A DNA stretch of 64,000 nucleotides from Kitasatospora phosalacinea (GTDB lineage: Bacteria; Actinomycetota; Actinomycetes; Streptomycetales; Streptomycetaceae). Both the position numbers and the translations under genes were made by a program. Each line of letters starts with the position of its first letter. The stretch's first letter is position 1. The DNA lies in contig NZ_JNYE01000027.1 of assembly GCF_000717185.1 (NCBI RefSeq), forward strand, positions 1-64,000. The letters are read 5' to 3'. Below, piece by piece: positions 33,828 to 42,678 of the stretch. Under the pieces are notes generated by a model. The model saw only the letters and a list, made by a program, of their open reading frames with translations. It had not been told where the DNA came from and searched no databases.

Positions 33828-34442
33828 GTGCAGGTCACCGGGTACGCCCCGCGCGAGGTCAGCGACCTGCGCGGCCGCCCCGGCGAACCGCTGGTGCTCC
33901 GCTACCCGCCGGACGCCGCCGTCCTGGTCGGCGGCGTCCCCGGCAGCGGCAAGTCCACCCTGCTGCGCCGCTGGGCCGCCCCCGCCACCCTCGTCGACCC
34001 GCGCACCACCCGCCTCGCCTGCCAGGCCCGGATGCCCGCCCGCCTCCCGTACCCCGTCTACCGGCCCGCCGTCCGCCTCCTGCACTTCCTGCGCACCCGC
34101 GCCGCCTTCCACCGCCCCGGGCCGCTCCTGGTGCACGACTGCGGCAGCCGCTGGTGGATGCGCCGCGCCCTCGCCCACTGGGCCCGGCGCAGCGGACGCG
34201 AGCTGCACGTGGTGCTGCTCGCCGTCCGCCCCGCCGAAGCCCTGGCCGGCCAGCACGCCCGCGCCCGCACCGCCGCCCCCCGCACCTTCCGCCTCCACGT
34301 CCGCCGCACCGCCCGCCTCCTGGCCGCACTGGAACGGCACGGCCGGACGGCCTTCCCCGGCGCCCGCTCGGTGCTGCTCGCCGACACCGCCTCCCGCGAA
34401 CGGCTGGCCGGGATCCGCTTCGGCACCGGGACGGACGGCTGA
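33828..34442 (+). CDS. P-loop ATPase/kinase-like protein, unknown
   Basis: A 204-residue protein. 'VLVGGVPGSGKSTLLRRW' is a Walker A near residue 40, and 'PLLVHDCGSRWWMRR' near residue 105 could hold the Walker B Asp. The layout is like small zeta-toxin/AAA nucleotide kinases. Very Arg-rich. GTG start with GGGGGAG six bases upstream. It follows the P450-ferredoxin pair by 40 bp and may be co-transcribed, but a functional link is not established. Confidence 0.8.
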   Translation: MQVTGYAPREVSDLRGRPGEPLVLRYPPDAAVLVGGVPGSGKSTLLRRWAAPATLVDPRTTRLACQARMPARLPYPVYRPAVRLLHFLRTRAAFHRPGPLLVHDCGSRWWMRRALAHWARRSGRELHVVLLAVRPAEALAGQHARARTAAPRTFRLHVRRTARLLAALERHGRTAFPGARSVLLADTASRERLAGIRFGTGTDG

Positions 34443-34615
34443 CCGGCGGGGCGGGTTCCGGGCGCCGGGATCCCGGTGACCAGTGTGGTGTCCGTGTCAG
34501 ATAAAGTGCTCGAACCCTCCGTCAGGCGATCGAACGGGTCTACGGTCCGAGCCGGTCGGAAGCACCACGCGAGCGGACGAAACTCCGCCCCCTACCCCAC
34601 CCGGGAGCACCGCCC

Positions 34616-35803
34616 ATGCCACCCGACAGCAGCCTCGCCACGCCGACGGCCGCCGCCACCACCGCGATACCCGTGCAGCCGGGCCCGCTCCCCGCGCCGA
34701 CCGCCAAGCGCCCCCGCCTCTACATCCTCGACGGACTGCGCCTGCTCGCCGCCCTCGCCGTGCTCAGCTGGCACTACGCGGGCATCGAACGGGACACCGC
34801 GGTCTGGGGCGGCAAGGCCGGCACCTACATGCCCACGCTGCACCGGGTGGCCAACTACGGCTGGGTCGGCGTCGAGATGTTCTTCCTGATCAGCGGCTTC
34901 GTCATCTGCATGTCCAGCTGGGGCCGCCCGCTCGGCAGCTTCGTCAGCTCCCGGATCACCCGGCTCTTCCCCGCCTACTGGTTCAGCGTGCTGTTCCTCG
35001 CGGCCCTGGCGTTCGCCGTCCACGTCCCCTGGAACAAGGACCTGCTCAAGGGCTCCTACTCCAACGTCATCACCAACCTGACGATGGTGCAGGAAGGCAC
35101 CGGCGGGCTGGACGTCGACGGCGTCTACTGGACGCTCTGGATCGAACTGCGCTTCTACGTCCTGTTCGGCCTGATGGCGATCGGCGGCGTCACCTACCGC
35201 AAGGTGATGTCCTTCTGCTGCGGCTGGCTGCTGCTCGCGCTGCTCGCCTCGGCCACCGGCTGGAAGGTCCTCGACGTCCTGTTCTTCCCCCGCTACGCGC
35301 CCTTCTTCATCGCGGGCGTCGCGCTCTACCTGCTCCACCGGTACGGGGGGAACCTGCTGGTGTGGGGACTGATCGGCTTCTGCTGGATGCAGGCGCAGAA
35401 CCAGCTCCGCTTCATCGTCGCCGACTACTACTGGCAGAAGGTCTCCTACAACGTCGCCTTCGCCCTGGTCACGCTGGCCTTCCTGGTGATGATCGGCGTC
35501 GCGGTCGGCTGGTTCGACCGGATCCAGTGGAAGTGGCTGGTCAGCGCGGGCGCGCTCACCTACCCCCTGTACCTCGTCCACGAGCAGTTCGGCTGGCAGG
35601 TCATCCGGCACTTCCACAGCCGCTACAACGCCTACGCCCTGGTCGGCGTGCTGACCGTCTCGATGCTGGTGTTCGCCTGGCTGATCCACCGCCTGGTCGA
35701 ACGGCCCGCCTCCGCCGCGCTGCGCCGCGGCCTGGCCCGGGCCTTCGACGACGTCCGGGAGATCGGCAACCGGGAGCGCGCCGAACGGCGACGACGGGCC
35801 TGA
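34616..35803 (+). CDS. Acyltransferase 3 (OafA/YrhL family) membrane protein
   Basis: A 395-residue protein of about ten transmembrane helices. The N-terminal 'LYILDGLRLLAALAVLSWHY' contains the conserved D-x-R and His of the family, and 'WVGVEMFFLISGFVICMS' and 'RITRLFPAYWF' complete the active-site region. Family members acetylate cell-surface or secreted carbohydrates from acetyl-CoA. Preceded by GGGAG. It stands alone, closed by a strong terminator. Confidence 0.92.
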   Translation: MPPDSSLATPTAAATTAIPVQPGPLPAPTAKRPRLYILDGLRLLAALAVLSWHYAGIERDTAVWGGKAGTYMPTLHRVANYGWVGVEMFFLISGFVICMSSWGRPLGSFVSSRITRLFPAYWFSVLFLAALAFAVHVPWNKDLLKGSYSNVITNLTMVQEGTGGLDVDGVYWTLWIELRFYVLFGLMAIGGVTYRKVMSFCCGWLLLALLASATGWKVLDVLFFPRYAPFFIAGVALYLLHRYGGNLLVWGLIGFCWMQAQNQLRFIVADYYWQKVSYNVAFALVTLAFLVMIGVAVGWFDRIQWKWLVSAGALTYPLYLVHEQFGWQVIRHFHSRYNAYALVGVLTVSMLVFAWLIHRLVERPASAALRRGLARAFDDVREIGNRERAERRRRA

Positions 35804-35833
35804 GCGCCCGGCGCCGCCCACGGCACCGCCTCC

Positions 35834-35869
35834 GCGGGGCCCGCACGACACGCGTCGTGCGGGCCCCGC
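35834..35869 (+). terminator. Strong hairpin terminator
   Basis: Perfect 16-bp arms GCGGGGCCCGCACGAC and GTCGTGCGGGCCCCGC with a 4-base loop. It lies between convergent genes and can serve both. Confidence 0.85.
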
Positions 35870-35915
35870 GCCGTTCCGGCGGTTCGCGGGCGGCGGGGCG
35901 TCGGAACGGCCGGGC

Positions 35916-36545
35916 TCAGTGGCCGCGGGTGATCCACTCCTCCAGGTGCGGGGCCTCCGCGCCGATGGTGGTGGGGTCGCCGTGGCCGGTGCGGACCACC
36001 GTCTCCGGGGGGAGCGTCAGCAGGCGTTCGCGGATCGAGGCGATGATGGTGGGGAAGTCCGAGAACGACCGGCCGGTGGCGCCCGGGCCGCCCGCGAACA
36101 GGGTGTCGCCGGTGAAGACGGTGCCCAGCTCCGGGGCGTACAGGCTGACCGCGCCGGGGCTGTGGCCCGGGGTGTGCAGGACGGTGAGCACCGTGCCCGC
36201 GACGGACAGCTGCTGGCCGTCGGCGAGCGGGGCGTCCGGCTCGCGGTCCGGGTGGGCCTGCCGCCACAGCACCTGGTCGGAGGGGTGCAGCAGCACCGGC
36301 GCGCCGGTCAGGGCGGCCAGGGCGGGCGCCGCGTTCACGTGGTCGTTGTGGGCGTGGGTCGAGACCACCGCCAGCAGCCGCCGACCGCCCAGCGCCGCGT
36401 GGATCGCCGCCGCGTCGTGCGCCGCGTCGATCACCACCGCCTCGGCGTCGTCACCGACGATCCACACGTTGTTGTCGACCTGCCAGCTGCCGCCGTCCAG
36501 GCAGAACTCGCCCGAGGTGACCAGCTGTTCGACCCGGGCCGCCAT
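35916..36545 (-). CDS. MBL-fold hydrolase, partner of mycothiol-dependent formaldehyde detoxification
   Basis: A 209-residue metallo-beta-lactamase-fold protein with 'STHAHNDHVNAA' (HxHxDH), 'HTPGHSPGAV', 'FTGDTLF' and 'TGHGDPT', the complete dinuclear metal site. Its start overlaps the stop of the S-(hydroxymethyl)mycothiol dehydrogenase gene by one base (TGATG). This pairing is widespread in actinobacteria, and the enzyme is thought to hydrolyse the formyl-mycothiol product. Inference rests on context plus fold. Confidence 0.92.
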   Translation of the reverse strand: MAARVEQLVTSGEFCLDGGSWQVDNNVWIVGDDAEAVVIDAAHDAAAIHAALGGRRLLAVVSTHAHNDHVNAAPALAALTGAPVLLHPSDQVLWRQAHPDREPDAPLADGQQLSVAGTVLTVLHTPGHSPGAVSLYAPELGTVFTGDTLFAGGPGATGRSFSDFPTIIASIRERLLTLPPETVVRTGHGDPTTIGAEAPHLEEWITRGH

Positions 36546-37630
36546 CAGAACACCACCACCGAGCGCAGCACCTCGCCGCGCTGCATCCGGGCGAACGCCT
36601 CCTCCACGCCGTCCGGCGGGACGGTCTCGCTGACGAACGCGTCCAGGTCCAGCCGCCCCTGCAGGTACAGGTCGACCAGCATCGGGAAGTCCCGCTCCGG
36701 CAGGCAGTCCCCGTACCAGGACGACTTGAGCGCGCCGCCGCGCCCGAACACGTCCAGCAGCGGCAGCTCCAGCTTCATCTCCGGCGTCGGCACGCCCACC
36801 AGCACCACCGTGCCCGCCAGGTCGCGGGCGTAGAACGCCTGCCGGTACGTCTCCGGGCGGCCGACCGCCTCGATCACCACGTCCGCCCCGTTGCCGCCGG
36901 TCAGGCTGCGGATCGTCTCCACCGCGTCCACCGCGCGGGAGTTGACGGTGTGGGTGGCGCCCAGGCGCTGCGCGGTCGCCAGCTTGCGGTCGTCCACGTC
37001 CACCGCGATGATCGTGCCGGCCCCGGCCAGCCGGGAGCCCACCACCGCCGCGTTGCCCACGCCGCCGCAGCCGATCACCGCGACGCTGTCGCCCCGGCCC
37101 ACCTGGCCGGTGTTGATCGCCGCACCCAGGCCCGCCATCACCCCGCAGCCCAGCAGGCCCGCCGCCGCCGGGGACGCCGCCGGGTCGACCTTGGTGCACT
37201 GGCCCGCCGCGACCAGCGTCTTCTCCGCGAACGCGCCGATGCCCAGCGCCGGGGACAGCTCGGTGCCGTCCTCCAGCGTCATCTTCTGCTTCGCGTTGTG
37301 GGTGGCGAAGCAGTACCACGGCCGACCGCGCTTGCAGGCCCGGCAACGGCCGCACACCGCACGCCAGTTCAGGATGACGAAGTCGCCCGGGGAGAGGTCC
37401 TCCACGCCCGTGCCCACCGACTCCACCACGCCCGCCGCCTCGTGCCCCAGCAGGAACGGGAACTCGTCGTTGATCCCGCCCTCCCGGTAGTGCAGGTCCG
37501 TGTGGCACACCCCGCACGCCTGCACCCGCACCACCGCCTCACCCGGCCCCGGATCCGGCACCACGACGGGCACCACCTCCACCGGCGCCCCCTTCGCACG
37601 CGCGATCACACCCCGGACAACCTGAGCCAT
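36545..37630 (-). CDS. S-(hydroxymethyl)mycothiol dehydrogenase
   Basis: A 361-residue zinc medium-chain alcohol dehydrogenase that oxidises the mycothiol-formaldehyde adduct with NAD+. It shows the catalytic zinc Cys in '[11 protein letters not shown]', 'GHEAAGVV', the structural zinc cluster '[15 protein letters not shown]' and the Rossmann '[14 protein letters not shown]'. The '[16 protein letters not shown]' and '[14 protein letters not shown]' stretches are typical of the MSH-dependent subgroup. Mycothiol dependence fits an actinobacterium. Confidence 0.93.
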   Translation of the reverse strand: MAQVVRGVIARAKGAPVEVVPVVVPDPGPGEAVVRVQACGVCHTDLHYREGGINDEFPFLLGHEAAGVVESVGTGVEDLSPGDFVILNWRAVCGRCRACKRGRPWYCFATHNAKQKMTLEDGTELSPALGIGAFAEKTLVAAGQCTKVDPAASPAAAGLLGCGVMAGLGAAINTGQVGRGDSVAVIGCGGVGNAAVVGSRLAGAGTIIAVDVDDRKLATAQRLGATHTVNSRAVDAVETIRSLTGGNGADVVIEAVGRPETYRQAFYARDLAGTVVLVGVPTPEMKLELPLLDVFGRGGALKSSWYGDCLPERDFPMLVDLYLQGRLDLDAFVSETVPPDGVEEAFARMQRGEVLRSVVVF

Positions 37631-37794
37631 CTTCGGTACCCGTCCTCACTCGATCAACGGCGGCGCCCGGCACTGGACGCCGCCCAGCAGCGAACTTACG
37701 CGCTTTCAGCGGGGAAGTCGCCCGTTCGGAGCGGCGGCACGCACGACGCCCCGGCGGGAGGGGCGAGGGCGGGAGGGGCGGAGACGGGAAGGGG

Positions 37795-39132
37795 TCAGCC
37801 GCGGGGGAGGGCGAGCAGGGCGCGGGCGCGCTCGGGGGTGAGCAGTTCGGCGAGCAGGGGTTCGGCCAGGAGGGAGAGCGGGGCCAGGTGGTTCCCGTCC
37901 AGCGGGCGCCACAGCGGGAGGGCCGCCAGCAGGTCCGTCCAGGCCCGCTCCGCGAACTCCGGTGGGAAGCGCGGCTCCCGGGCCGGGGCGGGGAGCCGCT
38001 GCCCGTCGACCGGTTCGGTCAGGCTCGACCACATCAGCACCGTCCCCTGCGCCGTCGGGACGGCGGGCCGCTGCTGCGCCTCCCGGGCGGCGGCCCGGTG
38101 CGCGGCCAGCCGTTCGACCAGCGCGTGCACGGCCGCGTCGAACTCCGGCGGCCCGAAGCGGAGCCGGAAACCCGGTTCGGCCGACGCGGCCTCGTACCCG
38201 GCGATCGCCGCCCGGACCGGCTCCGGGGCGCTCTCCCGCAGCTCGGGCAGCGGGAGCAGCGAGTGGTGGTGCGCCTCCCGCTCGTGCCGGAGCAGGACCG
38301 GCAGGAACTCGCGGCTGAACAGCGGCTCGGCCAGCAGGACGTCCCGGTCCCGCACCCCCCGGAAGGCGCCGGGCAGTTCGCGCTCCCAGCCGTGTAGCAG
38401 GGCCCGCAACTGCACCGCCAGCAGCGTGGCGCGCGGTCGTCCGAACGCCGCGGCCTCCTCCAACAGGGCCAGGGCGGTGTCGAGTTCGCCCGCGAGCGCG
38501 GCCCGGCGGCCGCGCTCCACCTCGCCGTCCCAGTGGTCGCGGGTCGCCCCGGGCGGGCGGCGCATCCCGTGCAGGCACCGCCACAGGTGGTGCACCAGCG
38601 CGGCGAAGGAGGCGTGGCGCTCCGGCCCGAGGCCGGACCAGGACGCCAGCCAGTAGGCCGCCCACTCGCCGTCGGCGTCGACGTCGTCCGGGTCGAGCAG
38701 CATCACCGCCGCGTCCCCCGCCAGCGACAGCCGCAGCGAGCGGGCCAGCACCCGGGCCTCGGCCGCCCCCGTCGCGTCCCCGAGCGCCTCGTCGGCGGCG
38801 AGGTCCTGCCAGGCCTCGATCCAGCTGCGGTCCGGGGTGTCCCGCAGCCAGGCCAACTCCTCGGTGCCGGCCAGGCGTTCGATGAACAGGCCGACGTCCC
38901 GCCAGCCGTTGCTGACCAGCAGGAACTCCCGCAGCGAGGGCGGCAGCGGGCGGCCCAGCCGGGCCTCGGCGGCGGCGACCTCCGCCGCGGACGCCGGGGA
39001 GAAGCCGAGCCAGCCCGACCGCAGCACCTCCGGATCCAGCGGACGGCCGGACGGCCCGGCCCGCTGCACCGTGATCCACTCGGCGCTCAACAGCTCCAGG
39101 AACTCCCGCCACTGCACCCGGTCCACGCGCAC
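37795..39132 (-). CDS. SMI1/KNR4 (SUKH) domain protein
   Basis: A 445-residue protein. Residues 20-110 have the SUKH pattern 'GWLGFSPASAAEVAAAEARL' and 'PPSLREFLLVSNGWRD'. The rest is helical, with no recognised enzymatic motif. SUKH proteins are often immunity proteins against polymorphic toxins, but long chromosomal versions without a toxin neighbour are common in Streptomyces, and no toxin gene is adjacent. GTG start with CGGAGG upstream. Confidence 0.87.
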   Translation of the reverse strand: MRVDRVQWREFLELLSAEWITVQRAGPSGRPLDPEVLRSGWLGFSPASAAEVAAAEARLGRPLPPSLREFLLVSNGWRDVGLFIERLAGTEELAWLRDTPDRSWIEAWQDLAADEALGDATGAAEARVLARSLRLSLAGDAAVMLLDPDDVDADGEWAAYWLASWSGLGPERHASFAALVHHLWRCLHGMRRPPGATRDHWDGEVERGRRAALAGELDTALALLEEAAAFGRPRATLLAVQLRALLHGWERELPGAFRGVRDRDVLLAEPLFSREFLPVLLRHEREAHHHSLLPLPELRESAPEPVRAAIAGYEAASAEPGFRLRFGPPEFDAAVHALVERLAAHRAAAREAQQRPAVPTAQGTVLMWSSLTEPVDGQRLPAPAREPRFPPEFAERAWTDLLAALPLWRPLDGNHLAPLSLLAEPLLAELLTPERARALLALPRG

Positions 39133-39307
39133 CCCGGCCCCTCCGTCACGTCACGATCGCGGGCTCCCACTCCAGCACGCGCCACCGACAGCGGGTTCGG
39201 CCGTTCGTGTGGTGGGCGCACGGCATCCGTGAAGGTTCTGCGTCGATGTGCGGATCCGCCGGCCGGACGGGTAGTCGGGCTCCTGCCGCCGGCTTTCGAC
39301 ACCGTCG

Positions 39308-39357
39308 GCATCCCGGTACCACCCGCCCCCGGGCATCCCGGTACCGCCCGCCCCCGG
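39308..39357. repeat. Two tandem 25-bp units upstream of the SsgA-like gene
   Basis: Units 39308-39332 and 39333-39357, differing at one base, each containing the KpnI-like palindrome GGTACC. They end 38 bp before the ATG, where an activator or repressor could bind. Confidence 0.85.
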
Positions 39358-39395
39358 GCACCGCCCGCCGCCGTCTGGAAGGAAGGCCGCCCCAC

Positions 39396-39803
39396 ATGGC
39401 CGTCGCCACCTGCTGGTCCACCGCCGTCACCCTCCCGCACAGCCCGCACCCCGACCTCGCCGTCGAGGCCGGGCTGCACTTCGACACCTCGCTGCCGTAC
39501 GCCGTGCGGCTGGTGTTCCCGCCGGTCGGCCGGGTCGACGCCGTGGAGTGGGTCTTCGGCCGCGACCTGCTCAACGAGGGCCGCCTCGCCCCCGCCGGAC
39601 ACGGCGACGTCACCGTCCGCCCCGGCGCCGACGGCGAGGTGCTGGTCACCCTGCACGGCGGCACCGGGGCGGCGGTGGTCAACGTCCCGGCCGAGATCGT
39701 CACCGGCTTCCTGGTCGAGTGCTACGCGCTCGTCCCGGCCGGGCACGAGCACGAGCACCTGGACGTCGACGGCCTGATCGCCCGCGTGCTGGAGAGCCGG
39801 TGA
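39396..39803 (+). CDS. SsgA-like sporulation/cell-division protein (SALP)
   Basis: A 135-residue protein with the family features 'LPYAVRLVFPP', 'VEWVFGRDLLNEGR', 'GHGDVTVRP' and 'VTLHGGTGAAVVNVPAEIV'. SALPs help place septa and remodel the wall during sporulation and are confined to morphologically complex actinomycetes. ATG 39396 is preceded by GGAAGG. It is not SsgB by eye; which paralogue it is cannot be said. Confidence 0.92.
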   Translation: MAVATCWSTAVTLPHSPHPDLAVEAGLHFDTSLPYAVRLVFPPVGRVDAVEWVFGRDLLNEGRLAPAGHGDVTVRPGADGEVLVTLHGGTGAAVVNVPAEIVTGFLVECYALVPAGHEHEHLDVDGLIARVLESR

Positions 39804-39847
39804 GGCGGTGAGCCGGTCAGCCGGTGGTTCGGTGAGCCGGTGAGGCG

Positions 39848-40492
39848 TCAGGAGGCGGGCATCAGGACGGTGTCGACGATGTAGACGGTGGCGTTGGCGG
39901 TCTGCACGTTCCCGCACAGCACCTTGGCGCCGCCGTTCACGGTGAAGTCCCGGCCCGCACCGCTGGCGGTCAGGTCGCCGCCCTCCAGCGACGGGTGCGT
40001 ACCGGCCAGCGCGGCCGGGGCCAGGCGGTCCGGCGACACGTGGTAGGTGAGGACCTTGGTGAGCTTGGCCTTGTCGGCCAGCAGCGCGTCCAGGTCGGCC
40101 TTGGGGATCTTGGCGAAGGCGTCGTCGGTGGGGGCGAAGACGGTGACGTTCTGCGCGGAGTTGAGGGTGTCGACCAGCCCGGCCTGCTTGACGGCCGCGA
40201 CCAGGGTGGACAGCAGCGGGTTGTGCGAGGCCGCGGTCGCCACCGGGTCCGACGCCATCCCGGCGAACGACCCCGCCCCGTCCGCGGGCACCGCCGCGCA
40301 GGCCGCACCGAACGGCCCCTCGGCGGCGGCGGCGGAGGAGGGGGAGGGGGAGGGGGCGGGGGAGGAAGCGGCGGCCGGGGCCGCGGTGTCGGAGCCGCTG
40401 CCGGAACTGCCGCACGCGCCCAGGGCCAGCGCGAGGGCGCCCGCGGTGACCAGGGCGGCGAACGGGCGGGAGCGGTGCAGGGAGATGCGCAT
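39848..40492 (-). CDS. Fasciclin-domain lipoprotein (MPT70/MPT83-like)
   Basis: A 214-residue exported lipoprotein. The signal peptide ends in the lipobox 'LALGAC' and is followed by a Ser/Pro/Ala linker. The fasciclin domain has 'NPLLSTLVAAVKQAGLVDTL', 'NVTVFAPTDDAFAKIP', 'LTKVLTYHVSPDRL' and a C-terminal 'VQTANATVYIVDTVLMP'. It lies upstream of sigK/rskA, the arrangement of SigK-controlled MPT70/MPT83 in mycobacteria. A CCGAAC (minus strand) 43 bp upstream resembles the SigK -10, but the -35 is poor. Confidence 0.93.
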   Translation of the reverse strand: MRISLHRSRPFAALVTAGALALALGACGSSGSGSDTAAPAAASSPAPSPSPSSAAAAEGPFGAACAAVPADGAGSFAGMASDPVATAASHNPLLSTLVAAVKQAGLVDTLNSAQNVTVFAPTDDAFAKIPKADLDALLADKAKLTKVLTYHVSPDRLAPAALAGTHPSLEGGDLTASGAGRDFTVNGGAKVLCGNVQTANATVYIVDTVLMPAS

Positions 40493-40542
40493 GGACGTGC
40501 CTCTTCTGGAGTGGTTGGTACGGAACGGGAATCGGTTCGGTC

Positions 40543-40943
40543 TCAGAGCACGGTGACGACGGTGCTGTGCCGGCCCGTCCCCCCCCGCGGGGAAGGGACC
40601 GGTGCGCCGCCCGGGCTGCACGGCGCCGGTCGCGTCGGTGGCGCGCACCACGATCCGGTGGGTGCCGGGGGTCGCGCCCGTCCAGGCGTACGACCACTGC
40701 CGCCACAGGTCGGGCCCGGCGGCGCCCGCGGCGGGCCGACGCAGGGTCAGCACGCCCGCGCCCGGCGCGGGCACGGCCGCCGCGCCCACCGCCACCACCG
40801 GCGAGGTCGCCGACCCGGTCGGCAGCGCCCGACGCCGCGACCGCCGCGGCCGGGCCGAGGGCGGCTCCGGCGGGCAGGACGCGGCGCTGCGGCTGCGTCG
40901 GCTGCGTCGGCGCGGGGTTCTCGTTGCTCACACCCGGCATTCG
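40543..40943 (-). pseudogene. Broken molybdopterin-dependent oxidoreductase remnant
   Basis: The frame around 40600-40720 encodes 'LWRQWSYAWTGATPGTHRIV' and 'VRATDATGAVQPGRRTGPFP'. These are the dimerisation-domain end of sulfite-oxidase-like molybdoproteins. A shift at an 8-base C run (40579-40586) then leads into 'TGRHSTVVTVL' and a stop at 40543, the expected family C terminus. Upstream, in another frame, is an N-terminus-like 'VSNENPAPTQPTQPQRRVLP'. The whole catalytic centre is missing. Fasciclin genes near sigK in Streptomyces are often flanked by such an oxidoreductase, so this is a deleted copy. Confidence 0.6.
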
Positions 40944-41012
40944 GGGGGCCGCGGGCCGCGGATTGGTGCGAGTTGCGGACGGGGCGGTGGTGAAATTCAC
41001 GGCCCGGTGGGG

Positions 41013-41039
41013 CAATCCGGGCGGGCGGCCGTGTCGAAG
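41013..41039 (+). promoter_or_regulatory. Candidate SigK-type promoter of sigK
   Basis: CAATCC (41013-41018), 15 bp, TCGAAG (41034-41039). It resembles the sites before the lipid operon and the SRPBCC gene, suggesting autoregulation. Lies 111 bp before the sigK ATG. Confidence 0.55.
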
Positions 41040-41149
41040 AGGGGTGGAGACGTGTTGTCCGATTCGTCGCGGCCGGGGGTTCCGGCCGTCGTAGGGGAGG
41101 CCCCGGTGCCGGTGGTGCAGTGCAGGAACGTCCGTCGCGGGGCGGCGGG

Positions 41150-41737
41150 ATGAGCCACGTGGTGTCGCTGGCCCCGCCGCGCCGGCCCGGGCCCGACCTG
41201 CGGGAGCTGCTGTCGCGGGTGGTGCGCGGCGACCAGGAGGCGTTCGCCGCGCTGTACGACGCCGTCGCCGGGCCGGTGCTCGGCCTGGTGCGACGGGTGG
41301 TGCGGGACGCCGCGCAGTCCGAGGAGGTTGCCCAGGAGGTGCTGCTGGAGGTGTGGCGCACCGCGGCCCGCTACCGGGCCGAGCGCGGCGAGGTGCTGCC
41401 CTGGGTGCTGACCATCGCGCACCGGCGGGCCGTCGACCGGGTCCGCTCCGCGCAGGCCGCCGCCGACCGCGACCGGCGGGCCGCGGCCGCCTCGCACGGC
41501 GGCAGCCCGTACGACGAGGTCGCCGAACAGGTCGAGGGCCGGTTGGAGCGGGAGCAGGTCCGGCGCTGCCTGCGGACGCTCACCGAGCTCCAGCGCGAGT
41601 CGCTGACGCTCGCGTACTACCGCGGCTACAGCTACCCCGAGGTCGCCCAGGTGCTCGGCGCGCCGCTCGGCACCGTCAAGACCCGGATGCGCGACGCCCT
41701 GATCCGGATGCGCGACTGCCTGGGGGTGGGCGCGTGA
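41150..41737 (+). CDS. sigK: ECF sigma factor SigK
   Basis: A 195-residue ECF sigma factor. Region 2 is seen as 'FAALYDAVAGPVLGLVRRVV', 'QSEEVAQEVLLEVWRTAARY' and 'LPWVLTIAHRRAVDRVRS'. Region 4 shows 'LTELQRESLTLAYYRGYSYP' and 'LGAPLGTVKTRMRDALIRMR'. The assignment as SigK rests on the neighbours: the zinc-motif anti-sigma factor coupled by a 4-bp overlap, a fasciclin gene, and the DUF1295-CFAS-DUF1365-FAD oxidoreductase operon, as in mycobacteria. Confidence 0.9.
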   Translation: MSHVVSLAPPRRPGPDLRELLSRVVRGDQEAFAALYDAVAGPVLGLVRRVVRDAAQSEEVAQEVLLEVWRTAARYRAERGEVLPWVLTIAHRRAVDRVRSAQAAADRDRRAAAASHGGSPYDEVAEQVEGRLEREQVRRCLRTLTELQRESLTLAYYRGYSYPEVAQVLGAPLGTVKTRMRDALIRMRDCLGVGA

Positions 41738-42468
41738 CCGCCCTCGACCCGCACACCCTGACCGGCGCGTACGCCGCCCACGCCCTCGACCCCGAGGAAC
41801 ACGATGCCTTCGAACGCCACCTGGAGCACTGCCCGCCCTGCGCGCAGGAGACCGCCGAGTTCGCCGCCACCCTGGCCCGGCTCGGGGCGGCCGAGGCGCT
41901 CACCCCGCCGCCGGAGCTGAAGGCCCGGGTGCTGGCCGCGCTGCCCGCCGTCCGGCAGGAGGCCCCGCAACTGGTCCGCGCCGCCCCGCCCCGCCGCCGA
42001 CTCGCCCGCAGCGCACCGAAGTTCGCCCTCGCCGCCTGCCTCGCACTGGCCCTCGGCGCGGGCGCGGTCGCCGTCCAGCAGCACCGCGAGGCCGACCGGG
42101 CCCGCGACCGGGCCGCCGCCCTCGCCCGCCAGCAGGAGACCGTCGCCGCCCTCCTCACCGCACCCGACGCCCGCACCGCGACCGCCACCACCGGCGGCGG
42201 CACCGGCACCGTCGTCTGGTCCGCCGCCCGCGGCCGGGCCGGCTTCCTCGCCGCCGGCCTCCCCGCCCCGGGCCCCGGCCGCACCTACCAGCTCTGGTAC
42301 GACGACGCGGGCACCATGCGCCCGGCCGGCCTGCTCCCCACCGGCAACGGCACCCTGCTGCTCACCGGCCCGCTCGACGGCGCTGCGGGCGTCGGCGTCA
42401 CCCTCGAACCGGCGGGCGGCTCCCCGCACCCGACCGGCGCGCCGGTCCTGCTGCTGCCGTTCAGCTGA
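41734..42468 (+). CDS. rskA: Anti-sigma-K factor RskA
   Basis: A 244-residue membrane protein. Residues 1-50 are the sigma-binding domain ('LTGAYAAHALDPEEHDAFER', then 'HLEHCPPC', a zinc-binding HxxxCxxC). One transmembrane segment (about 92-112) precedes an extracytoplasmic domain ending 'GRTYQLWYDDAGTMRPAGLL' and 'GVGVTLEPAGGSPHPTGAPV', typical of RskA. It should hold SigK at the membrane until proteolysis releases it. GTG 41734 overlaps the sigK stop. Confidence 0.93.
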   Translation: MTALDPHTLTGAYAAHALDPEEHDAFERHLEHCPPCAQETAEFAATLARLGAAEALTPPPELKARVLAALPAVRQEAPQLVRAAPPRRRLARSAPKFALAACLALALGAGAVAVQQHREADRARDRAAALARQQETVAALLTAPDARTATATTGGGTGTVVWSAARGRAGFLAAGLPAPGPGRTYQLWYDDAGTMRPAGLLPTGNGTLLLTGPLDGAAGVGVTLEPAGGSPHPTGAPVLLLPFS

Positions 42469-42500
42469 GCGGGGCCCGGGACCACGGGTCGACGGACGGC

Positions 42501-42541
42501 GAGCGGGACGGCTCCGCGAGAGCGTCGGAGCCGTCCCGCTC
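42501..42541. terminator. Strong bidirectional hairpin between rskA and the lipid operon
   Basis: Perfect 16-bp arms GAGCGGGACGGCTCCG and CGGAGCCGTCCCGCTC with a 9-base loop. Confidence 0.8.
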
Positions 42542-42678
42542 CCCGCCGTGCGACGGGACCGCCGAGGAGCCGCATCCCCCGCGGCTGGACGAGAGCGAGA
42601 GCCGGACCGGGGAGGCCGGTGAGGCGTGGGTGCCGGTGATCGCGCCGGACGGCCCCGGGGTCGGCGGCGGGAGGCGCC

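Noticed and set aside
37795..39132. SUKH protein as immunity partner of a polymorphic toxin.
   Set aside because: No toxin, secretion or repeat gene lies next to it on either side.
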